Below, piece by piece: positions 33,028 to 41,010 of a stretch of DNA of 41,010 bases. The stretch is from the NCBI GenBank assembly GCA_022376515.1, contig WTXI01000315.1, positions 1 to 41,010 of the forward strand. The letters run 5' to 3'. Each line of letters opens with the position of its first letter. Position 1 is the stretch's first letter. This stretch comes from Lactifluus volemus. Lineage: Eukaryota; Basidiomycota; Agaricomycetes; Russulales; Russulaceae. The position numbers and the translations under genes were made by a program. The notes under the pieces are model-generated. The model ran no database searches, was not told where the DNA came from, and saw only the letters and a program-made list of their open reading frames with translations.

Positions 33028-35078
33028 ATGCCTGATGACTTTACATCGACGGCATTGTTCCTCGGAGGGATTCTCATCCTGGTGTATCTCTTCCTCAGCT
33101 GGTACAGAAGGGATCCTTTGGTACTGTCCCTTCGAGTTACTGACCAGTCCATCCTGTCCCTGATCATCTCCAGCTCGATGCAATCCCCACCGTAGGATAT
33201 TCTGACCCAGTCCTCTCGTTCATTTCCGCTACTCGATATATCTTTGATGGCCACCGCATGCTCAAAGATGGTTATGAAAAGGTCACTTCACCACCACCTT
33301 CCTCCGTGCCACGCTGACACTCCAACCTGCTTTCAGACAAGACCAGGTCTATTTAAGATTGCCTCATTCCGCAAATGGATCGTCCTGGCTGCTGGCCCTG
33401 AACTTGCTGAAGATATCAAGAAGGCTCCTGATAACGTCTTGGATAATCTTACGCCGATACGCGACGTACGCATATCTCCATATGGTTGACTCATGTTTAG
33501 CTAGGATCTTCTCAGGGTCTTCAATCCGAATATACCTTCAAGTTACTGAATCTGGATGATGAATACCATGTGGATGTCGTACGTTCGAAATTAACACGGA
33601 ACATCACAGCTACGTTCGGAGAGGTCCGTGAAGAGCTCGTCCTAGCCTTCGATGATCTGATCCAGACACGAGATGATGGTGCGTTGAACAACCCTGGAGT
33701 AAAAAACGTAATAACTTAAAGAGGACGTAGAATGGATCAAAATCCCCATCGTTGAGACGATACAACGAGTGATTTGTGCCGTCTCGAACCGTGTTTTTGT
33801 TGGTGCTCCTCTTTGTGTGTAAACATGCACTGGTTCCTGTCTGCGATCTGTGTTGACCCCTTGCAGGCCGAAATCGTGACTACCAAGCTCTGAATTTGAC
33901 ACATGCAATTAATGTTGTAAAATTCGGAACGATCCTCAGCATGTTCCCGAAGCTTCTCAGGCCGTGCGTTGCCATATTTGATTTCCTCCTCTTATCCCTG
34001 AAATCCACCCAGTATCGTATCTCGAATGTTATCCAATCTCCCATCCCAGATTCGACAAGAGACCGAATTTATCAGATCTATGGTTGAAGAACGTTTCGCT
34101 AAACTGAAGGAATTTGGGGAGGATTGGGATGATAAGCCCGTTCGTCAAACTGTTTCACTGGATGTTTCTGTTTCTCATTCCGCACGGCGGAAGTTCAGAA
34201 TGACATGCTGATGTGGCTCATGAGCGAAGCCAAAGGAGTAGAGAGGTCCCTTGATGGCTTGGCACGCCGACTACTTCTTGTAAACTTTGCGTCTATTCAT
34301 ACAACTTCTCTCGTGAGCAATAATATCTATCTACTTAATACTCACAACCTACTGCTCGTCATCACATTTGCACAGACATTGGTACAAGTACTGTACCACC
34401 TTCTTTCTCACCCAGAATGTATCGAGCCGTTGCGCGAAGAAGTCGAAACCGTGGTGGCGGAAGAAGGGTGGACGAAAGCTGCAATTGACAAGATGTACAA
34501 GATTGACAGTTTCATTCGGGAGACCCAGCGGTTGGATGGCGTAAGCATAGGTCCGTCATATATCTTGTCCGGCATTCAAATACTGATGTGTCACGCTCTC
34601 TCAGTGCTAGCGACTCGTCTCGTGTTGCGGCCATTCACGTTTTCGAATGGTGTCACTGTCCCCCCAGGCGTACTCGTCGCTGTCCCAGCTGGTGTCGCTC
34701 ATAGAGATGAAGAAGTGTACAACAATGCTGACAAATTTGAGGGCTTTCGATTTTCGAAACTTCGCGAGCACGATGGGGATGGTGTGACGACTAGGCACCA
34801 AGTAGTCTCAGTATCACCGGAACACGTGCCCTGGGGGCTGGGACGGCACGCTTGGTGAGGTTTCTTGTCGTGTTGGTTATCAACCTATCGTGCTCATGAC
34901 GGCCCTCAGTCCCGGGAGGTTTTTCGCTGCCACCGAACTCAAGGCACTGCTTGCGCACATGATTGTGACGTACGATATGAAGTTCGAGGAGGGGAAAGGG
35001 GCACCGCCGCAACTCTGGATTGCCGGGGTGTATATCCCGAGGGATGCAAATGTGATGTTCAGGAAGCGTCAGACGTGA
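33028..35078 (+). CDS. Cytochrome P450, tandem copy 1 (intact)
   Basis: Heme-thiolate monooxygenase, probably ER-anchored. Eleven exons: 33028-33120, 33174-33281, 33337-33465, 33516-33678, 33731-33814, 33867-33963, 34013-34139, 34199-34312, 34376-34550, 34605-34854 and 34910-35078. They give an open frame of 502 residues, normal for the family. The N-terminal anchor is TALFLGGILILVYLFLSWY. The I-helix reads LLLVNFASIHTTSL, where many fungal P450s also lack the usual acidic-Thr pair. The K-helix ExxR is ETQR. The heme loop is WGLGRHACPGRFFAA, with the ligand cysteine codon split by the last intron. Substrate is unknown. It heads an array of three direct copies. Confidence 0.9.
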
Positions 35079-36066
35079 ATTCTCCCGTTGTAGTTTTGAT
35101 TTTTCTACTTGTATAAATGCCATCTAGATGGATGTGCACCCTCCCCACGACCCTGCCTGTCTTCAAATGAAACTGTTCTGGTCCTCACTTGACATCCTCA
35201 GGGCTTTGGGAGTGCCATGACTCTCCGAGTGACCAGACGTCGTGCTTGCTTCAATTTCACGACGAGGTGTCGGTCATAGATATCTTATGGGCTACATTGC
35301 AGCCTTGACAAGTAGCCCGGTTATACGCTCATTGTCAACCGCCACTGCCAGAGAAGCTCACATTTGTCGGCCCTTCCGAATGAGCATTGAAAATCACGTC
35401 ATCATCATCACCCCCAAGACCAAATATATACCATTCTTTGATTTCAGAGTCAGAAGGCCTTGCCAGTGATTAGCGACGTGATGGTGGCGAGGGTCAAGTC
35501 GCCAACCCACGCCAAAGCCGAGCTCATATCAGTCATCTTCTCACGGCGATGACGGTGGGGGTGGTACGCCTGTGACGCTGCTGCTGCTTGTGGGAACGTG
35601 CTTTTTCATGTATTAATGAAGGAAGACGGTGTGCAGGATCATGCTGTCTGTGTCCGTGTCTGTGTCCGTGTCTGTGATCGCTTTGGAGGTGTGCCAGAAG
35701 GGTTTAGGTTTAGTAATCCGATGAGTGCCCGGGGGAGGGAATTCGTTCAGCAAGAACCTGCGTCTTCACCTCGGTAGCCCTCGTCCTGGGCCATCAATGC
35801 GTGCCAAAGTTCATAAGCAAGCATGCCCCACAATCGTTTCGATATGGCCCTATGAGATCTTAGAAGGCCTGCACAAGACTTGGACTAGACAACGCGGGGC
35901 GAAACGCAGAGGACGCGGCTGCTTGCGTTCTCGCCGCCCACTCCAGCCACCCCAGTGGCACAACATTCCTTTTTTTCTTTGGGCGCTCTGTTGTCATGTG
36001 TCATGTGTCATCCGCAGCCTGTTGGTTAGCCTGGGCACGCACCACACTGCCAGCGCGCAAGCTATA
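35079..36066 (+). other. Spacer between P450 copies 1 and 2, duplicated sequence
   Basis: The first 400 bp matches the region after copy 2 (38806 on) almost base for base. The rest matches the sequence upstream of copy 1, including the AAGTTCATAAGCAAGCATGC block at about 35809. A short GTCTGTGTCC-type expansion lies at about 35645-35675. No intact gene seen. Confidence 0.65.
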
Positions 36067-36684
36067 CAGTTATTCATGCCCCTTTGAGACATCGGGGTCA
36101 ATGAGACAAACGACTTTTTAAGACCGCTATTCTATATAGCCTATACATACATGTGTTCAAAACCATACAGTGACTGAGTTTGTGGATAGTATTAGAGATG
36201 ACCCCGAGGGTAAATGTGAGACAAAACTGAATTTTGATGGGGATCTATTGAGAATAAAACACTCTTTCGGGAGAATTATCTTGAGTGGATATCCATCTTG
36301 TAGATTGTTCCAAGGGCTGGTGATAGCCGTTAAGTGAGCCTCTGCCCTACATTACAAGAAATTTCATAAAATGTCTCAATAAGCGAGCCCAAGATGTGTG
36401 GAGTCACATCACACCTGCCTGATTTAGATCGTAGGAAAGTGATCGCTACGCGAGAATCACGCTTGATGTGACTGTCTCAAAGACCCAGTTCGAGCTGATA
36501 ACAGATTTTTTAACTGATTACGCTCATGCATCATCCATACTCTTTTGATAGCTATTGTTAAGTGCTCATCAGCTAGCTTAGACATGAGTCATGGACTCTG
36601 TCTATTCACAATTTCAATCCATGAGGCAACCCCGGGCCAGGTGTCTGAAGGTCGCAACTAGTATTAAAGAGGCATAAATGACTG
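36067..36684. mobile_element. MITE, Tc1/mariner-like, in promoter of P450 copy 2
   Basis: A 618-bp segment absent from the matching position before copies 1 and 3. It begins CAGTTATTCATGCCCCTTT and ends with the inverted counterpart AAAGAGGCATAAATGACTG, 16 of the first 19 positions matching. A TA dinucleotide flanks each side (36065-36066 and 36685-36686), as expected for Tc1/mariner target duplication. There is no coding frame, so it is non-autonomous. Confidence 0.75.
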
Positions 36685-36755
36685 TACTAGTATATATTTG
36701 GGCTGCACGGCCATGGGGTGACACTTTTGACGCCCCAACTTGGTTGCAACACAAC

Positions 36756-38805
36756 ATGCCTGATGACTTTACATCGACGACATTGTTCCTCGGAGGGATT
36801 CTCATCCTGGTGTATCTCTTCCTTAGCTGGTACAGAAGGGATCCTTTGGTACTGTCCCTTCGAGTTCCCGACCAGTCCATCCTGTCCCTGATTAGCTCTA
36901 GCTTGACGCAATCCCTACCGTAGGATATTCTGACCCGGTCCTCTCGTTCATCTCCGCTGCTCGATATTTCTTTGATGCCCACCGCATGCTCAAAGAAGGT
37001 TATGAAAAGGTCACTTGACCACCACCTTCCTCCGTGCCACGCTGACACTCCAACCCGCTTTCAGACAAAACCAGGTCTATTTAAGATTGCCTCTTTCCGC
37101 AGATGGATCGTCCTGGCTGCTGGCCCTGAACTGGCTGAAGATATCAGGAAGGCTCCAGATAACGTCTTGAATATGATTACACCGGTCAACGAAGTACGCA
37201 TAGCTCCAGAGGGTTGACCTCGTATTTAACTAGGATCTTCTCAGGGTCTTCAATCCGAATATACCTTCAAGTTACTGAATCTGGCTGATGAATACCATGT
37301 GGATGTCGTACGTTCGAAATTAACACGGAACATCACAGCTGTTTTCGGAGAGGTCCGTGAAGAGCTTGTCCTGGCCTTCGATGATATGATCCAGTCACGG
37401 GACGATGGTGCGTTGAACAACCGTGGAGTAAAAATGTGATAACTTAAAAGAGGAGGTAGAGTGGATCAAAATCCCCATTTCTGAGACGATACAACGAGTG
37501 ATTTGTGCCGTCTCGAACCGTGTTTTTGTTGGTGCTCCTCTTTGTATGTAAACATGGACTGGTTCCTGTCTGCGATCTGTGTTGACCCCTTGCAGGCCGA
37601 AATCGTGACTACCAAGCTCTGAATTTGACATATGCAATTAATATTGTAAAATTCGGGGCGATCCTCAACATGTTCCCGAAGCCTCTCAGGCCGTGTGTTG
37701 CCATATTTGATTGCCTCCTCTTATCCCTGAAATCCACCCAGTATCGTATCTCGAATGTTATCCAATCTCCCATCCCAGATTCGACAAGAGACCGAATATA
37801 TCAGACCTATGGTCGAAGAACGTTTCGCTAAAATGAAGGAGTTTGGTGAGGATTGGGATGATAAACCCGTTCGTCAAACTGTTTCACTGGATGTTTCTGT
37901 TTCTCATACTGCACGGCGGAAGTTCAGAATGACATGCTTATGTGGCTCATGAGCGAAGCCAAAGGAGTAGAGAGGTCCCTTGATGGCTTGGCACGCCGAC
38001 TACTTATTGTAAACTTTGCGTCTATTCATACAACTTCTCTCGTGAGCAATAATATCTGTCTACTTAATACTCACAACCTACTGCTCGTCATCACATTTGC
38101 ACAGACATTGGTACAAGTACTGTACCACCTTCTTTCTCACCCAGAATGTATCCAGCCATTGCGTGAAGAAGTCGAAGCTGTGGTGGCGGAAGACGGGTGG
38201 ACGAAAGCTGGGATGGACAAGATGTACAAGATTGACAGCTTCATTCGGGAGACCCAGCGGTTGGATGGCATAAGCATAGGTCCGTCATATATCTTATCCA
38301 ACATTCAAATACTGATGTGTCGCGCTCTCTCAGTGCTAGCGACTCGTCTCGTGTTGCAGCCATTCACGTTTTCGAATGGTGTGACTGTCCCCCCAGGCGT
38401 ACTCGTCGCTGTCCCATCTGGTGTCTCTCATAGAGATGAAGAAGTGTACACCAATGCTGACAAATTTGAGGGCTTTCGATTTTCGAAACTTCGCGAGGGC
38501 GATGGGGATGGTGTGACGACTAGGCACCAAGTAGTCTCAGTATCACCGGAACACGTGCCTGGGGGCTGGACGGCACGCTTGGTGAGGTTTCTTGTCGTGT
38601 TGGTTATCAACCTATCGTGCTCATGATGGCCCTCAGTCCCGGGAGGTTTTTCGCAGCCACCGAACTCAAGGCACTGCTTGCGCACATGATTGTGACGTAC
38701 GATATGAAGTTCGAGGAGGGGAAAGGGTCACCGCCGCAACTCTGGATTGCCGGGGTGTATGTCCCGAGGGATGCAAATGTGATGTTCAGGAAGCGTCAGA
38801 CGTGA
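36756..38805 (+). pseudogene. Cytochrome P450, tandem copy 2, frameshifted at heme motif
   Basis: Same exon/intron layout as copy 1, with splice sites preserved and only scattered substitutions from ATG 36756 onward. It keeps the anchor, ETQR and the I-helix (LLIVNFASIHTTSL). At 38557-38570 it lacks one C and one G relative to copy 1, so the frame changes from WGLGRHAC to GGWTARL just before the ligand cysteine. After the last splice the tail reads out of frame (SREVFRSHRTQG). The downstream bases still encode an intact PGRFFAATELKALLAH in the original frame, so the lesion is young or an assembly error. Without the cysteine the product could not bind heme as a P450. Confidence 0.85.
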
Positions 38806-40139
38806 ACTCTCCCATTGTAGTTTTGATTTTTCTACCTGTATAAATGCCATCTAGATGGATGTGCACCCTCCCCGCGATCCTGCCTGTCTTCAAATGAAAC
38901 TGTTCTGGTCCTCACTTGACATCCTCAGGGCTTTGGGAGTGCCACAGCTCTTCGAGTGACCAGACGTCGTGCTTGCTTCAATTTCACGACGAGGTGTCGG
39001 TCATAAATATCTTATGGGCTACATTGCAGCCTTGACAAGTAGCCCGGTTATACGCTCATTGTCAACCGCCACTGCCAGAGAAGCTCACATTTGTCGGCCC
39101 TTCCGAATGAGCATTGAAAATCACGTCATCATCATCACCCCCAAGACCAAATATATATCATTCTTTGATTTCAGAGTCAGAAGGCCTTGCCAGTAATTAG
39201 CAGCGTGATGGTGGCGAGGGTCAAGTCGCCAACCCACGCCAAAGCCGATGATGCCAGGAATGATGAGAAATTTAAAGATCTCGTGAGAGAGGGGGTGTGG
39301 TACGCCTGTGACGCTAGGCAAGACGCACTGGCCACACATTCGAGGTGCTGCTGCTTGTGGGAACGTGCTTCTTCATGTATTAATGAAGGGAGACGGTGTG
39401 CAGAATCATGCTGTCTGTGTCTGTGATCGCTTTGGAGGTGTGCCGGAAGGGTTAATTCGCCCGATGAGTGCCCGCGATGGTATTCGTTCTGTAAAAGCCT
39501 GCATCTTCGCCTCAGTAGCCCTCGTCCTGGGGCAGTCAATCAATGCGTGAAGGTTAGCAGAGCTTCGACGGGCTTGGACTTGACCCTTTGGCGTGTGAAA
39601 ACCTGTTTCACCTGTTCTCCGCCCTGAACTCTCCTGCGCACAAAAAAAATTGGGTTCAGAAATGCCTGGCTGACCGTATTATTTCAGCTCGGAGACACGG
39701 AGACCGCAATCTGACCTCAACGCTCTCGGCCTAGACAACGCGGGCGAAACGCAGATCACGCTGGTCAGTGCAAATGCTGGTGTATATTCGTGCCTGTTCA
39801 TGCATGAGTAAAAGTCTCGGTCGGTCCGATCGATGATCGACGTTTTCCCATGCCACAACGGTTCTTGTTCCGTAACTCTTTCACTGGATTACCCAACTCG
39901 AATGCCAGCCCGCCTAAGGGAATTTGTCTACGGTATTCGTCGACTAGGTGATTGAAAAAGTAAAGCAAAAGCCCAAACTAAGCTAAGAACCCCAAAACCA
40001 GCCACCCCAACAACATTCCTTTTTTCTTTGGGGGCTCTGCTGTCATGTGTCATCCGCAGCTGGTGGTTAGCCTACACTGCCCTCATAAGCTATATACTCC
40101 ACGGCCGGCGACGCTTTTGACCCCCAACTTGGTTGCAAC
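38806..40139 (+). other. Spacer between P450 copies 2 and 3, duplicated sequence
   Basis: Starts with the block shared with the end of copy 1, followed by a coding-like segment at about 39177-39550 (listed separately). After that it diverges for some 400 bp and rejoins the common promoter near 39990-40075 (TTTCTTTGGGGGCTCTG, GTCATGTGTCATCCGCAGC). The promoter before copy 3 is shorter than those of the other copies. Confidence 0.6.
39177..39550 (+). pseudogene. Unrecognised gene fragment repeated with the P450 unit
   Basis: Reads ALPVISSVMVARVKSPTHAK, then ADDARNDEKFKDLVREGVWY, and after a probable splice GDGVQNHAVCVCDRFGGVPE, ending SVALVLGQSINA with TGA. A damaged version lies at about 35453-35770, where the middle is deleted and the end altered, and only the last part is left before copy 1 (about 32560-32720). 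The protein family was not recognised. It looks like the end of a neighbouring gene carried along in the duplication. Confidence 0.45.
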
Positions 40140-41010
40140 ATGCCTGATGACTTTACATCGACGGCATTGTTCCTCGGAGGGATTCTCATCCTGGTGTATC
40201 TCTTCCTCAGCTGGTACAGAAGGGATCCTTTGGTACTGTCCCTTCGAGTTCCCAACCAATCTATCCTGTCGCTGATCAGCTCTAGCTTGACGCAATCCCT
40301 ACCGTAGGATTTTCTGACCCGGTCCTCTCGTTCATCTCCGCTGCTCGATATTTCTTTGATGGCTACCGCATCCTCAAAGAAGGTTATGAAAAGGTCACTT
40401 CACCACCACCTTCCTCCGTGCCACGCTGACACTCAAACCCGCTTTCAGACAAGACCAGGTTTGTTTAAGATTGCCCATTTTCGAAGATGGGTCGTCCTAG
40501 CTGCTGGCCCTGAACTGGCCGAAGATATCAGGAAGGCTCCAGATAACGTCTTGGATATGCGTGCACCGGTCTATGATGTACGCATAGCTCCATATGGTCG
40601 ACTCGTATTTAACTAGGATCTTCTCAGGATCTTCAACCCGAATACACCTTAATGTTACTGAATCTAGCTAATTCGTACCATACGGACATCATACGTTCGA
40701 AATTAACACGGAACATCGCAGCTACGTTCGGAGAGGTCCGTGAAGAGCTTGTCCTTGCCTTCGATGATCTGATCCAGACACGAGACGATGGTGTGTTGAA
40801 CAATCCTGGAGTAAAAAATTGTAATAACCTAAAGAGGTCGTAGAATGGATCAAAGTCCCCATCGTTGAGACGATGCAACGAGTGATTTGTGCCGTCTCGA
40901 ACCGTGTTTTTGTTGGTGCTCCTCTTTGTGTGTAAACATGCACTGGTTCCTGTCTGCGATCTGTGTTGACCCCTTGCAGGCCGAAATCGCGACTACCAAA
41001 CTCTGAATTT
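40140..41010 (+). CDS. Cytochrome P450, tandem copy 3, partial (window end)
   Basis: Third direct copy, ATG at 40140 with the same anchor (TALFLGGILILVYLFLSWY) and the same first five introns. Visible exons are open: LDAIPTVGFSDPVLSF, RPGLFKIAHFRRWVVLAAGP, DLQPEYTLMLLNLANSYHTD, NIAATFGEVREELVLAFDDL and VPIVETMQRVICAVSNRVFV. More amino-acid changes from copy 1 are seen here than in copy 2, so it is the more diverged member. The window ends just after the exon starting at about 40981; I-helix, ExxR and heme motifs lie outside, so its integrity cannot be judged. Confidence 0.85.

Noticed and set aside
34199..34312. P450 copy 1 I-helix lacking the acidic-Thr pair as evidence of inactivity
   Set aside because: NFASIHTTS-type I-helices are common in active fungal P450s, so this is a family trait.

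Overview
The window is nuclear DNA of a filamentous basidiomycete, most likely an Agaricomycete. Genes are close-packed on both strands and cut by many short introns of about 45-75 bp with GT..AG ends. Several products belong to families typical of this group: DUF6699, DUF7918, BTB/POZ, an OPT transporter, Plavaka-type transposase with a DUF6532 partner, and tandem cytochrome P450s. All gene models below are hand-spliced from reading frames and splice signals. No database search was run.

Layout. 1-3292: no recognisable gene. 3293-7881 (+): TRAPPC11-like subunit of the TRAPP trafficking complex. 8143-18103 (+): DML1/misato gene split in two by a 7.7-kb DNA transposon at 8869-16589. The transposon has an 18-bp perfect terminal inverted repeat, CTAG-rich subterminal repeats, and two divergent genes: a DUF6532-type accessory protein (-) and a Plavaka/KDZ-like transposase (+). 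The transposase frame is unbroken across nine exons. 18625-19547 (+): DUF6699 protein. 19988-20891 (+): SUR7/PalI-like four-helix membrane protein. 21295-22593 (-): kinase-like protein without an N-lobe and with a changed HRD motif. 22640-23118 (+): HUB1/UBL5. 23506-24692 (-): DUF7918 protein. 25078-27193 (-): two tandem BTB/POZ genes. 27395-28398 (-): GEP4-type mitochondrial phosphatidylglycerophosphatase, divergent from an OPT-family oligopeptide transporter at 28947-32254 (+). 32255-41010: three direct tandem copies of one cytochrome P450 gene. The first is intact, the second has lost its heme motif by a 2-bp frame disruption and carries a Tc1/mariner-like MITE upstream, and the third runs off the window end.

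Biology. Left of about 32 kb the region is mainly housekeeping: vesicle tethering, mitochondrial inheritance and cardiolipin synthesis, splicing-linked ubiquitin-like protein, and plasma-membrane organisation. The right-hand 8.7 kb is a young, expanding P450 cluster. The strongest observation is that an apparently complete two-gene Plavaka transposon sits at an exon/intron boundary of DML1, whose yeast homologue is essential. That suggests a very recent insertion, a heterokaryotic or dikaryotic allele, or a second functional copy elsewhere.
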